A stretch of DNA of 64,000 bases from Kappaphycus alvarezii. Lineage: Eukaryota > Rhodophyta > Florideophyceae > Gigartinales > Solieriaceae. The notes beneath the pieces were generated by a model. It was not told where the DNA came from. It saw only the letters and a list, made by a program, of their open reading frames with translations, and made no database searches. The stretch is from contig NADL03000153.1 in the NCBI GenBank assembly GCA_002205965.3, positions 1 through 64,000 of the forward strand. The letters are read 5' to 3'. Numbering within the stretch: the stretch's first letter is position 1; each line of letters starts with the position of its first letter. The translations under genes and the position numbers were made by a program. Positions 31,866 to 42,575 of this stretch are shown here, piece by piece.

Positions 31866-33138
31866 TATAAAGCCGACTTTGGGAATTGGCTTGACATCAG
31901 CGAAAGACGCTGGCGCTGCTTCATTCCTTGCGTCCACTGCCGCCTCCAACAAGATGTTTCGCAAATTTCTTACCGGCTTCCATTAAAGCCCTGACCCAAC
32001 ACGATGGCGCCCTCGAAGCTTTTGACATATTAAATGCCTCCTGTCGTTCTTCGGATAGACTTTCGTTTAGCGGCTTCTGCTCAAAAAACCCACCACCACA
32101 GAACAAGCTCACGGATGCAGTCAACGCAGCGAAGCAAGAAGAGTTACCGCATGGCAATACCCGTACCCGTGCTTTCCGCGCCCTCATGTCGCTACTTGGA
32201 GCTAAGGGATGTGTCCACTGTGCGCCTTCTGAGGGTTGAGGACACATATCAGGAGCAAGGATTTCTCGGTGTGGTTGCAGCACTTCTGCCAAACTTCGTT
32301 TTTCGCCCCCGACACTCCTTGTCCGAAGCCTGAGCGCCCTGAGACATTACACATTCATGGGGACCATTTGCTCACTGTCGTTATGGATGCCAGCTGAACA
32401 ATCGCCGCAACAATCAGGTTGCTTTGCCAAGCAATGATCTTGGACGGGCAGCTCGGCGCCCTTTCATCGAACCGCCTGTGCATCATCAACACCGAACAAG
32501 ACCGGACATCAGAGCCATGGGTGCCGCAGGTAGAACTGACTATTTTGGACATAACATTCGTCAATTCACTCGCTCCCTCCCATTCTAGATTCCCGACTTT
32601 CAACCTGATGACCAGTCTCAATGCAGCGAGCGCGGAAAAGCAGCGGAAGTGCCATAGCTTTCTTACAAAATTAATGGAGCGAAGCAGGCTAGTTCCTGTT
32701 CCAATCTCTACTCTTGGCGGATGGCATCTAGAGACGTTTTCAGTGGTTACGCAGCTTGCAAAAACTGTCGCCGGCCGCACAATCAAACGGGTATCGAAGG
32801 TTCGCAGCATTCTTCTGCAGCGACACTCGACGTTGGCAATAACTTCTAACGCTGCTTGTCTGCTGGCTGGCATCCCATCGACTTTCTGGCAGACTGACTG
32901 TTGTAGGTGCTAAAATTCGACAGCAATGATTTGTAGAAAGCGTCGACCATCGCTACATTTATTTAATATGACATTCAGATCTACAACTCCAAATGGGTTC
33001 CAGCCAATCCATAAATTTCGAAACAGAACACCCTTTCCCCCCTAATTTAACATCACTGTAGCCAGGTTCACCCTGTAGGATATTCTGGGCCACAACCGAC
33101 CATACCTTTCAAATATTAAATCACCCCACATTTCCCCC
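31866..33138 (+). pseudogene. Family A copy E4, 5'-truncated
   Basis: Starts at PTLGIGLTSAKDAGAASFLAS, equivalent to residue 275 of the E3 frame. It runs through the CCHC and endonuclease region in broken frames (LDITFVNSLAPSH survives at about 32545) to a tail SRLVPVPISTLGGWH...SNAACLLAGIPSTFW at 32690-32890. The 3' UTR ends GACCATACCTTTCAAATATT with a CACCCCACATTTCC C-run end. It has many stops and frameshifts and no clear TSD. It is a dead insertion older than 31337-31688. Confidence 0.85.
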
Positions 33139-33587
33139 CTCGTAGCAAGGTTGGAGCGAAACTAGAATATGTGCTCTATTTTCATTATAAATTCGTGATG
33201 TTTTCTTACATTGTGTTTAAGCATGTGATGTGGTTAACCCTTCTTCTTCTAAATTACGAAATGATTGGCATATTCACGAACGCACCGTGCATGTAATCAC
33301 TGCCTCCAACAGCGCCAGCTTCTCTGACATTTGGCCTCTTTTTGTGTTCCTCGCGCTACTGTGATTAGTACAGGCGGTGCTGTGGCACTCGCAACGGCGA
33401 TTACTGCGACCAGAACAATATCCTCCTCTCCTTCGTCGGGATTGATATATATTGCGCCTTGGGTGACTAGGGCCGATGGTTCTTCCAACGCCGCGCCTCC
33501 TTCGCTGCTTCCCGTCGCGGTTACTCCACGCAGCAGGAACTTAGCGGATCCGTAAGTAGTTTCGCGTTCGCACTCAGGTAGTTCGAT
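33139..33587. other. Unassigned sequence
   Basis: Overlapping frames on both strands (33331-33555 plus, 33297-33782 minus), rich in Ala, Ser and Thr and without motifs. Confidence 0.35.
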
Positions 33588-33703
33588 AGTTCCTTCCCCA
33601 CTACTGTATCGGTATACCATTTTGAGTCGATTGTGGCTGTTTGGAAACCATGGGATAGATCGGATATATCTTCCAAGAGTAAAACACCCAAACCTTCCCC
33701 GTT
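33588..33703 (+). mobile_element. Short non-LTR 3' end (GATCGG type)
   Basis: Same sequence as 3840-3953: TCGGTATACC, TTGAGTCGATTGTGG, ATAGATCGGATATATCTTCC, AAGAGTAAAACACCCAAACC, then CCCC. TSD not found. It lies 84 bp outside the left arm of the large inverted repeat. Confidence 0.8.
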
Positions 33704-33889
33704 TAGACTCCGAGTGATGCAGGAGAGTCAGGTTTGCACCCGCCGTGCCTGCGTAGTTGATCTCTAAATACTCTGCGCGCACGATAGTCGCATCTTTACA
33801 TTACAGGCCTCATACCGTGCAACTGTAATGGCTTGCCTCCGACAGCTCGGTCCCTGGTGCAAGATAATGTACACACTGTACAGTATTTC

Positions 33890-33990
33890 GGGGGGGGATT
33901 GGGGTGCTTTACTGATTAGGGATGCAGGACGGCTATTTTCCGAAGGCTAAGGGGGACAGGTCCGTGTAATGAGAGTCTGGATTACTACTG
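33890..33990 (-). repeat. 3'-terminal box, CCCTAATCAG type
   Basis: Minus strand: CCTTAGCCTTCGGAAAATAG, CATCCCTAATCAGTAAAGCA, then CCCCAATCC to a C-run. The same 3' end follows a family B thumb fragment at 38010-38323, which identifies it as the 3' end of that family. Further copies lie at 41130-41210 (minus) and 56746-56830 (minus), and in the other arms. Confidence 0.75.
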
Positions 33991-34184
33991 TATTTACTGT
34001 ACGTATCGTACTGTACTGTACTTTCTGAGTTTAATACCCGGAGGGTATAATACCCTGCGCATGCTTCTGTGCCATACTGTACACCTCGTAAAGATCGAAG
34101 CCGTCCTTCCAGAACAACCCTCAGTCTAGGTCTGTCTTGAACATTCTGAACGCGCTTGTCGGCGTTGCTGTTACTGCACCCTGC

Positions 34185-34253
34185 GCATAACGCATTAGCC
34201 GCGTGGATATAACCGACCACATCTTCCATGCATTAAAATAACCCAACATTTTC
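34185..34253 (+). mobile_element. 69-bp insertion with 6-bp TSD, absent from the right arm
   Basis: The insert reads from GCATAACGCATTAGCCGCG through ATCTTCCATGCATTAAAATA to ACATTTTC. CCCTGC flanks it at 34179-34184 and 34254-34259. At the same point in the right arm (about 49142-49152 on the plus strand) the sequence is uninterrupted, giving a true empty site. It is a box-only insertion and postdates the arm duplication. Confidence 0.93.
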
Positions 34254-34299
34254 CCCTGCTCTCCCTCCGCCTCTGATGCCACATCGAATAACGAAGGTC

Positions 34300-36725
34300 C
34301 TGCGGCCACAGCACCGGCCCCGTATCTGCAAGCGGTCAAAGCTCCAGCGGCACAAGCTCCTGTGCGTATCCATTCTATTCGCCACCTTCCACCCTTCGGT
34401 CGTCTACGTTTTACTGAGCATCGCGATCCGTTGACGCCTGCCTAGCGCATAAGTTCACAGGCACTGTTCGCAATGCTACCCACGGCCTTTGTGGATGAAA
34501 TCAGAAGCGTTTCGTTCGCAGTTCTGTTCCCTCTACCTTCCAGATTCACAGCCCGTCCCAGTTGCGTGCTGCCATTTCCGCTGTCGGGTTCCCTAGTTCC
34601 TTTTGGATCATTCGATCCGCCGATCCCAACCATTTCTACATCTCTGCGGCGGATGACTAAACAACTGTCAGTGCTGCGTACGACTCTTACCGCACCCTCG
34701 CGCAGAACTCCGACAACTTTGACGCGCCAGCGCTTAGCTTCCCTGGTATACTAGATCTTTCCCACTGGTCTCTCGGCTGATGATCTCGCTGCCGTATGAC
34801 AAGGTCTGCGCTCCGCAATCTCTCACCTGGAAGACGACAGATGCAAATGGTACCCCGCTCGATCTCACCACCACCACTCCTCGTGACATCGATACCAAAA
34901 TCCATGCCAAATTGTCCAACCTTTCTGCTTTTCCTGGGGCAGCTCCTCTACCTCCCCTCCAGCAGCGACAGGTGGATTCAAATGTCACCGTACTCAGAAT
35001 GTCCCTGTTCCGCCTCAAACGGAGGGCTGGATTACGGTCGGTTCTCCCAATGCCCAACTCCCACCGCTCCGCTCCCTGCTACACCATCCGGCATGTGGTT
35101 GTCTGGAAAACCATGGGATAGATCGGATAAATCTTCCAAGAGTAAACACCTAAACCTTTTCCCCATCCGGCATCAACCCATATAGCCCCCTTGAACACAT
35201 TCCCGCCTCTGATGCCGACATGGATCCGGACGCATGAATCTCCCTGCCGTGAATCAACTTTCAGGTTCGTCCAGCTCCCAATCTACTCCCGACAAGCCAA
35301 GCATATTCCAATTACCGGATCCACATCTGTCACCCCTCACCTTCCGTTCCCTCCTCTCCGCTTCCTTCCTTGTTCTCACCTTCATTCCTTGTCCAGCCCG
35401 GACCGAGGCTTACGACTTATACTTTGCAGCCTTGTACCGCGTTTATCCGCTCCCTCGCCTGAGCACAGGAATTGAGCCCCCCTGGAACGTCTTGCCATCC
35501 CGAAGCTGGTTTTCCAAGTTTTCCGACACAGCCGCCTCCGCTTTGTTGACCGCATCCGCATGGCATCCAGCTACCTCTATGATGACCTCTTCGACGAGGC
35601 TACCTCCTTGTTCACCTCTGCCCTCCCCTCCTCGATTCTTTTCCCCCGCCCGCTCGCCCGTCGCCCTGACACGGCCCTTCGCAGATGCCGCCGTTTCCTC
35701 TCCCGGGTAGCCTTCCCGGGCCCCGCAGCCCTTCTCCAAGTTGATCCCCCACTTTCCCTCAGCGAAGCTACCTTTCAATCCTTGGCTTCTCTCATCCCCC
35801 GCCTTCCGTTCCAATCACTCCTATGCTCCCTCCCCGTTTGCCTCCTGCGCTCAACTTCCTCGGTCTCGGATGTCCACCGTGCCAGTCATAGCCTGGAGCC
35901 GTAACCGCTACTGGGGCCGATGGTCTGTCCCCAGTGTTCCTGCGAATACTACTCCGCCCAACAGCTGGGGTCGCGCCCGGCAGAAATTGCCTTCATGCCC
36001 CGGTAAACTTCCTCATCCTCTGTTCGAACGGCGATCTACCGGCCGCGTGTCGCCCGTAGTCATGCGGAGGCCATGTTACTGGGCTGGCGCAGCCAAACGG
36101 GCGAATCCGTCCTATGCTGTTGGGTTTCTCTTCCGACGCCTAGTTTCTAGCCTCGCGACACACAAAGCCACCCGCCCTCCGCTCCGAACTCCTGCCCCAT
36201 CAGGTCGGGGAGGTGTCAGGAACGACACCGATGCAATAATTCAATCCGCGCGTCGTCTTTCCCAGAGTCGCAAGTTCCAAGACCAGGTGTTGGTGCTGCT
36301 TGACCCTCACAACGCTTTCGATTTCATTTCTCGTCAGTGTATTCTGGAAGCCGTACAAACGCATCTCCCAGGCCTGTAGCGGTGGGTGCACTCCTTTTAC
36401 GGTGCTCCGACAGAGCTTGCTTTCGGACCCTACTATGCCCGTAGTTCAAAGGGCACTCAGCAAGGTGCTTTCCTCGGTCCCTTGCTGTTTGCCCCGGATC
36501 CCCATCCTCGGCTGCTCTCGTTACAGGAGAAGTTCTCACCAGCCTTGAATACTTGGTATGCGGATGGTGGTGAAAATTTCCTTCCTTATTCCCTAAGCCG
36601 CCGCCGCCATCCGTTTCATCCAACTTGAAGGAGGTCAATTCGGGTTCCAGCTCAACCTTTCCGAGACCCAAGTTTACTGCTCCTCCCCTCTTTTCACCTC
36701 GCTGTCCCTCTTCTACCCCCCGGTG
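34300..36725 (+). pseudogene. Family B 5' part: N-terminal region, pre-RT and RT
   Basis: Broken frames along the plus strand. An N-terminal region (34473-35100) is interrupted by a 69-bp insertion. Next come the pre-RT region (35474-35900, with SSYLYDDLFDEATSLFTSAL) and ATGADGLSP-like sequence. RT follows from about 36200: VLVLLDPHNAFDFIS (motif A), GTQQGAFLGPLLFA (motif B), WYADGG (motif C) and GFQLNLSETQVY. Reading stops making sense at about 36725, where the orientation of the element flips. Its twin in the right arm (46740-48960, minus) has a longer uninterrupted pre-RT frame. Confidence 0.82.
35094..35162 (+). mobile_element. 69-bp insertion with 8-10 bp TSD inside family B
   Basis: From TGTGGTTGTCTGGAAAACC through GATCGGATAAATCTTCCAAG to CTAAACCTTTTCC. 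CCATCCGGCA occurs at 35084-35093 and 35163-35172. Because the element ends in C, the duplicated target is 8-10 bp. It is present in the right arm (48237-48306) and its copy (63857-63926), so it predates the arm duplication. Confidence 0.92.
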
Positions 36726-36759
36726 TCACCGTGCTGTGTGTGTAATCTTTACGGGATTT

Positions 36760-38000
36760 GGAAAAAGCATGTGGGAGAACATGCTGAGGGGGATTACAGA
36801 GAAACTAACATGCGAAGGGGGATGAGAGAGGAACTAATCGGAAATGCACCTGGTAAGAACTTGACGCGCTTGCAACCCATGCAAGCAGAATACGAAGCGC
36901 GTGATTAGGAGGTGCAGCTCCCATTGGGGAGTGGTGCCTCGACGGGCAGCAGCAAACGTAGAAAGGCGCCGGAAGAAAGTCGCACCCTCGGCCCCAAGGG
37001 CACCGAACACATCAATACCAACAGGAAGAAGGCGTATATCGTTCGTGTGGCAGACTAGACCGTAGTGCGTGTGTTTCGCACGTTCAGCCATTGAGACAGC
37101 TGCGCCGCCAGATAAGGCACACTGGGAAACGCGAGAAGTGACCTGTGGATGGGCCACTGTGACATCCAAAGCGATATCCTTCGGGTCGAGGCCATATGAA
37201 CCAGGGATAAAAAGATCTATGCGAAGGGCGGACGAGGGAGAGGACGAAGGGGGAAGGGGAGGAAGCAGATGTTCAAGAGAGGCAGAAATTCCAAGCTTCT
37301 TACAGTAACGATGGAGAGCGTTACGCAAGACATTTGGCGACGAGTCTGCCCATCGTCGTACTTACAGGTGAGGGCATGTTTGCCCAGGGGATCGAGCAAC
37401 GGGGCGATGTCATTGGAACGGCGAGCACATACCGGACATCGATCATGACCAGAGAAAATCGCGGGCCGAGGCGTAGCGAAACAGCCACTATCCAGGCTTG
37501 CGAGGACAGATAGGTGCCGCGGTGAGGGTGCGGTAAAGTTGAGAACGCGGAACAGGAGGACGACTCACGGACGGAAGTGAGGCGACATCTGCGGTGGTCA
37601 GGGATGAACGGAAGATCCGATTAAACGTCAAACTGTGAAGCACAGACGAGATAGAAGACTGGAGCCGTTCGCCGGGGACCGGCGTTTGACATCGCTGAAA
37701 CAGAGAAGTGGGCGACAGGGAAGCCGAAATATCTGGATAACGGGTAGATAATAAAGAGATCGCGGCCCTAGGCACTTCCTCCAGTGTAGGTCTCCCGAGA
37801 ACGAGAGCAGATCTGAGAAACGGCTGAAAGCATCAATCATCGAAGCCGCATAAGCGGACTCAGGGATTGAAGAAGCGAGAGGAATGCCGAGACCACCGTA
37901 GGAAATAGGAAGGCAGGCTTGCTCCCATTCGGGGTCGGTGCAAGGACCATGAATCTGTGCGAACGCCTCCCGCTGCTTCCGGTCGAAGCTGACGGTGCTG
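36760..38000 (-). pseudogene. Family B 3' part, inverted: CCHC and endonuclease
   Basis: Minus-strand frames (37488-37775, 37217-37399 and 36834-37328) encode SFDRKQREAF, PISYGGLGIPLA, CPVC...GKHALTCKYDDGQTRR (CCHC), LRNALHRYCKKLGIS and the endonuclease core LRIDLFIPG...DIALDVTVAHP, ending MAERAKHTHY. The orientation is opposite to the RT part just to the left and to the thumb fragment just to the right. Candidate catalytic Asp residues are present (RID and LDV). Frames are broken at least twice. Confidence 0.85.
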
Positions 38001-38009
38001 AGATCTCCG

Positions 38010-38323
38010 ATATGCTCGGGCTGCTTTGTTCCCCAATTTTTCGCAGGCCGCCAAAACGCCGTTGACCATATTTTCCAGCCCTTTCGAGATTTGGATGATG
38101 CTCAATGCGTCTTCCACTTACACCGCTTCTGTGCGAACGCCTCCAAGTTTATGTGCTTGCTACTTACGCTTCCTCCCACTCAATCCGCGGTAATCGCCGC
38201 CAGCTTCGATCAGAAGCAGATGGAAGCGTTCCACCAATTGCTGCCCCCTTAGTCTTCGGAAAATTGTCGTCCTGCATCCCTAATCAGTAATCCCTAATCA
38301 GTAAAACACCTCAGTTTCCCCCC
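38010..38323 (+). pseudogene. Family B thumb fragment joined directly to a 3' end
   Basis: Plus-strand reading QNAVDHIFQPFRDLDDAQC, then LLLTLPPTQSAVIAASFDQ to HQLLPP and a stop at 38251. Within about 20 bp it passes into the 3' UTR CTTCGGAAAATTGTCGTCC and the box ending CAGTTTCCCCCC. The box contains a tandem duplication of TCCCTAATCAGTAA. The whole C-terminal domain is missing from this orientation, and a copy of that domain lies inverted immediately to the left. Confidence 0.75.
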
Positions 38324-38454
38324 AATTGCAATTGCCCTGCCCGAATCGGCCTTGGTTCCAGGCCTCTCTCCCCCCCTTAATGGGAAGGCTAGGTCTCCTG
38401 CAAAACTCGGACATTACCGAGGCTGCTTAAGCAGCATCTGTAATTGATTTTTTC

Positions 38455-39030
38455 GGCATATCTACTGTAGAAAATGAAATGGTATGCGTAGATCCAAAAT
38501 AGGTATTTCCAAATTAATGAATAATAAATTACCTGAATAGGACTGAGAATAAAGTAGAAAGAAAACCAGCGAATATTGATCGACGGGAATAATTCGATGG
38601 ACCGAGGTTTTCTAAAATTTTTTAAACAGTCTAAGACTATTTATACTGAGATCAGAATAGAACAGCTACAAGAATGATTCCCACAGCATAACAGGTTTTG
38701 CGGACTAAATTCGTGCTCAATATAATTACAGGATAAGTCTTCAAGTGATTATTTATCCAAATAATAATTTGTTGGCAACATAATTCCAGTAATTATACCT
38801 GTAGAACTTGAAAGCCAACTGACCGACATAAAAATTGTTTCACGTGTAACACAGAATAAAACATGGGCCTGTGAAAATGGATGAAATTATTTTCGATGAT
38901 TCATAATAAATAAAAAATGTTGACCTCTGACTAGAAACTGTTCCACAATTTCTCACCACGGTATTCGATATGGAAAACAAATTAAATGGTTTTCCAATTC
39001 CTGTAAAATTTTTTCCAATTTCACATCTAC
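38455..39030 (+). repeat. AT-rich 590-bp repeat, subtype 1
   Basis: Noncoding repeat with landmarks GAATAATAAATTAC, AATATTGATCGACGGG, GGCAACATAATTCCAGTAAT, TTTCACGTGTAA and ATTATTTTCGATGATTCA. It is repeated in reverse at 44385-44955 and 59985-60560, and in a diverged form (subtype 2) at 41970-42575 and 57590-58195. No open frame and no clear TSD. Could be an LTR, a MITE-like element or another non-autonomous repeat. Confidence 0.75.
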
Positions 39031-39461
39031 AACCTACTGTCCCTTCCCCACAACCGCCACCTGGAAGAGATCCATCGGTCTTTCATCTATAGCGAGGGAA
39101 TGTAAACGGAGTTTAGGGGCAGTGGTTTGGGCAATGGCAGCCAGCTCGCCAAGTTGAGGAAAAGGCCTTTGACGCCATTCCAAAGGGGGATGAGAGGACC
39201 GCGGCAATCCCAGCGTCATTGTCAGCGGATGGTTGCAAAGACTGGCTTTCATGCCGACCGGCTCCAAGTATGGGTACCTACATCTCGGACCGCAATTACA
39301 AGACATGGTTGCAGTTCTATTGCGGGGTATCATTCTTTCCTCCCGCTTCAAAATGCCGAAAAGGAGGGGTGCACGATACTCATGGATAAGTGTGGTGATG
39401 TTCTTTCCCTTTTCCGCAGTTATCTTAGCCGGCTAACGGGTTTGTTTTTCTGCGAACTGTG

Positions 39462-40987
39462 TGTAATACAAAAAATGGTCCTCCCTCATTTAATACAGGA
39501 AATGGTCCTCCCTTCACGTAGTGCAGGAAATGGTCCTCCCCTCGTGTAATCCAGCAACCTACAACGATCCCGCCTCTAACTTCTCCCACCGTCATTTCCA
39601 AATTTACTTCCATTTATCTAGATATTTTTATACTGTATTTAACCCTCTCAATCGACCCCGAATCAAGTCCCTTTTCCCTTTTAGCTTACCTCCTCCTCCA
39701 AATTCGCCTTTTTTGAGAAGAAGGGCGCAAATGCACTACTGCAAAATCCCTTGCAGATTTATTTTACCTATTCCTAATCTATAGAACCTGCCCGGGAGCC
39801 TATTTAAACCCCTTTATTCTAAGTTCCAAATGCCCCCGATCATTTTACTCATCACCCCTCTCCCCCCACACACCCATAACACCCTACATTGCCTCCCGTT
39901 CCCCAACGTCTATCACAATGAACAACCTTCGCCCTCTGTCCCTATTTCCAAAACCGCCCTTCACATCCCATCAATGGCCTTCGTCTCGCCGCCTACGGGC
40001 CAACCGATGCCGACGACTACATCCGGCGGCAAACAAAGAAGCAAATCATCGAGTTCGTTCGCCGCCTCTTCATCGAAGAAGAAGCGAGGGAGGTAAGTCC
40101 GGGAGAGGCTGAGAAGTTCGAGGAGGAGAGCGGGGAGTCCTTCGAGGAATGGTTAGCCCCAGAGCTAGTGTACGAGGCTCAGGAGGAAGAGGATGAGGAA
40201 GAGGATGGGAGGAGGAGGGAGGAGGAGGATGGGGAGGAGGAAGAGGACGAGGAGGAGGAAGGGGAGGAAGAGGACGAGGAGGATGGGGAGGAGGAAGAGG
40301 AGGAGGAGGAGGAGGAGGATGAGGGAACAGGGGGCATGGAAAGTGTTAGACTGGTGGGGCCTGGAATAGAGTATGGATCAAGTTGTGCCACGATGGAACC
40401 GGATGGAGATATCTTTAGTAGTCTAGATATCTCCCAGGGGGAAATAGAGAGCCGTGAGCCATTCGCAGATTATTTGTGGGGACTGCTTGGACAGCATGGA
40501 TATTTTAGAGGAGTTGTTTGGATCTGATTTAGAGAATGGGAAATAAGAGGACCAAATTAATTGTTAGATTCTTAAGTATCTTTTGCTTAGAGTATATTGT
40601 CCACACAAAGTATTTTTATGCATTTCTTGGTATCTTCTGTAGTTTTGTTCGGACTTTAGGGGCAGCCAAAAGTCTATATAAGCTGAGTAAACTGCTTCCT
40701 CATGGGGAGGTGAAGCAAGTTGGCAGACAACTTCAAGCCAAGTCCCGAGTAGTAGGAAGTTGATAGTCAACTTCAGACCCAAGAAAACTTTTTCTTACGC
40801 TGGTCGCAGAGCGTCAGTGGTAGACCCTGCCCCTTTTATACTTGCTTGTAGCTTTCTCAACTCTCATCTATATACACTCCCTTTTGTTCGTTCAACAATA
40901 CCACGGTAGCACTTTTGTCGCTCGCAACACCTCTTTCTCAGGGTAATCGGTTCTGAGGACCTCTTTCCCCCGCAGATTACCCTATCA
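39462..40987 (+). mobile_element. 1526-bp solo LTR with long U3
   Basis: Starts TGTAATAC, ends CCCTATCA and is flanked by CTGTG (39457-39461) and CTATG (40988-40992), a 5-bp TSD with one mismatch. The paralogous spacer copy is uninterrupted here (GAACCGTGCAAAGG, near 56601). The last 367 bp match R-U5 of the Gypsy LTR at 50753 and 55939. The first 1.15 kb are unrelated to it and contain an acidic open frame. A TATATAAG box lies at 40675-40682, as expected at the U3-R border. Confidence 0.85.
39917..40527 (+). CDS. Acidic open frame inside the LTR U3
   Basis: The frame is open from just after a TGA at 39918-39920 to the stop at 40525-40527 (about 200 codons), with the first ATG at 40168 (119 codons). 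Before the ATG it reads INGLRLAAYGPTDADDYIRR and EEWLAPELVY, ordinary protein-like sequence. After it comes a long Glu/Asp run made by a GAG/GAA-type purine repeat (40180-40325), then a normal-looking C-terminal 65 residues. No family recognised. It could be a captured host exon or a non-coding purine repeat that happens to stay open. Its place in an LTR promoter region makes an LTR-driven transcript conceivable but unproven. Confidence 0.35.
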
Positions 40988-41129
40988 CTATGCAAAGGCT
41001 ATGAGTCATATGGAGTTCCTTTCAAACCACTTGGTAGGATCTCCATTACAATGAATTTGGGGTATCCACCAACTGGAAATTAGCTGATACTCCAGTCAAT
41101 AAGAAGGCCGCTACGGAGGTGACCATCAA

Positions 41130-41210
41130 GGGGGGATTGGGGTGCTTTACTGATTAAGGATACAGGGCTGCTATGTTTCGAAGACTAGGGGAGGAGGTCT
41201 GTGTATCAGA
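41130..41210 (-). repeat. 3'-terminal box, CCCTAATCAG type
   Basis: Minus-strand CTAGTCTTCGAAACATAGCA, TATCCTTAATCAGTAAAGCA, then CCCCAATCC C-run. Diverged from the copy at 33890-33990. It is repeated at 56746-56830 in the second spacer copy. Confidence 0.7.
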
Positions 41211-41278
41211 GACTCTGGAAATGAGGCCGTGTCATCTGGTACGACCTCACAGGGCTGGTGTAATGCCAGGCTTAAGCC

Positions 41279-41900
41279 ATGCTACGTTGGATGAAAACGG
41301 CGCTGCAGCGAAGCAGCGTCTCGTTAAAACATCATAGTGACTTAGAATGCCGGAAACTATGTGGACGTTTATTTTTTCCAACTGGCAAGTCGGCAGGGAA
41401 TGTGGTTCATAACGGCATTTTAGAATGCCTAGGCGGCGTCCGTCGTCATGGGGTAGTAGATTCTACTGGGGCCGCCCGGAACTGTTCGCTTACCATTCGC
41501 TACACTTGGCCTCGATTGCACCTACCATACTCCAAAGTTTCCTAGCGATATCCTGCAACGCCACTTCTGCCAGCTTCTTTCATTCGGCCTTCATTCTACT
41601 CGTGCGTGCTCGTTGCATCTTCCCTCTTTTTAGATGCGTCGGAGTTGGCAGTAATCCTTACATCAGAGCGGAGACCAATACGGCTTATCGGATGACGGGG
41701 TGTCTTCCGGAAACTCATGTCCTTCCTTGGAGGTGTCTGGTTCTCATCTGCATTGCTTCGCGAAGCATGCATTGCGCAACTGCCTACACGAGAATTTCTG
41801 CGTGGCAAATTCGAGGTATTAGGACCTGTCGTCCCCTTTTTCCACGACCGGAGCAGCCTAACGGCGGCGACGGCTTTGACGAGTTATTACAGTGAGTAGT
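41279..41900 (+). CDS. Hypothetical open-frame region, duplicated
   Basis: Several overlapping plus-strand frames (41425-41895, 156 codons; 41717-41899, 60 codons). The second spacer copy keeps them at 57067-57483 with frame shifts. The reading ending SLTAATALTSYYSE at 41899 and the reading ending NGGDGFDELLQ at 41895 compete, so I cannot choose. No domain recognised. It may be a host gene fragment carried by the amplicon. Confidence 0.25.
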
Positions 41901-41969
41901 ACTGTACCCTAGCTACTGTAATGAAAATTAGGGGTACATATCGGTGCCAGTGCGTTGATTCTGTAGGCG

Positions 41970-42575
41970 ATAATTGTAAAAAAATTAAATGACATGCCTA
42001 GATGCAAAACAGATAATTCCAAATAAATGAATAATAAATTACGTGAATGGGACTGAGAATAATGATAAAAGGAAACCAATATTTATTGATTGGCAGGGAT
42101 AGCTCAATGGCCTGAGGTTTGCGAAAAATTTGTAACAGCCTAAGGCTATTTATACAGAGATGAGAGTAAAAAATCTAAAAAGATGATTCCAACAATATAA
42201 CAATTCTTGTAGATCAAATTCATGCTCAAAAATAATTATAGAATAATCTCCAAGTGAGTATTAATCCAAATAATAATTTGCTGGCAACATGATTCCAGTA
42301 ATTATAGCTGCATATTTAAATTATAACTGATTATTTAAATTATAACTGTGTAATTTAAAACCCAACTGACAGACATAAAAAACTGCTTCACGTGTAATGC
42401 AGTATAAAAAATGGGCTAGTGAAAATAGATCAAATTATTTTCGATGATTCACAGTAAGTTAGAATTGTTGGCCTCTGACAAAAAAAATTCCCACAATTCT
42501 TCATCACTTTATTCGATATGGAAAACCAATTAAATATTTTTCCAACACTCCGTAAAAACATTTCTCTAATCTTCA
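41970..42575 (+). repeat. AT-rich 590-bp repeat, subtype 2
   Basis: Collinear with 38455-39030 but clearly diverged, sharing GAATAATAAATTACGTGAAT, TGGCAACATGATTCCAGTAA, CTTCACGTGTAATGCAGTAT and ATTATTTTCGATGATTCACA. It contains an extra AT-rich duplication near 42310-42350. Confidence 0.75.

Larger units (their letters stand above)
33787..39088 (+). repeat. Left arm of a 5.3 kb inverted repeat
   Basis: Reverse complement of 44313-49537. The outer edge is at GTCGCATC (33787), matching GATGCGAC (49537), and the inner edge at TTTCATCT (39088), matching AGATGAAA (44313). The arms differ by small indels and by one 75-bp insertion in this arm at 34185-34259. They contain the same family B fragments. 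Confidence 0.92.

Noticed and set aside
36700-38300. Twin-priming inversion
   Set aside because: Twin priming puts the inverted 5' part upstream of a forward 3' part. Here the forward 5' part is followed by an inverted 3' part, so the geometry does not fit.
40168-40330. Glu-rich frame as a clear nuclear acidic protein gene
   Set aside because: The run is a GAG/GAA purine repeat open in several frames and read on the other strand as poly-Ser. It is kept only as a low-confidence frame because of the ordinary sequence beside it.
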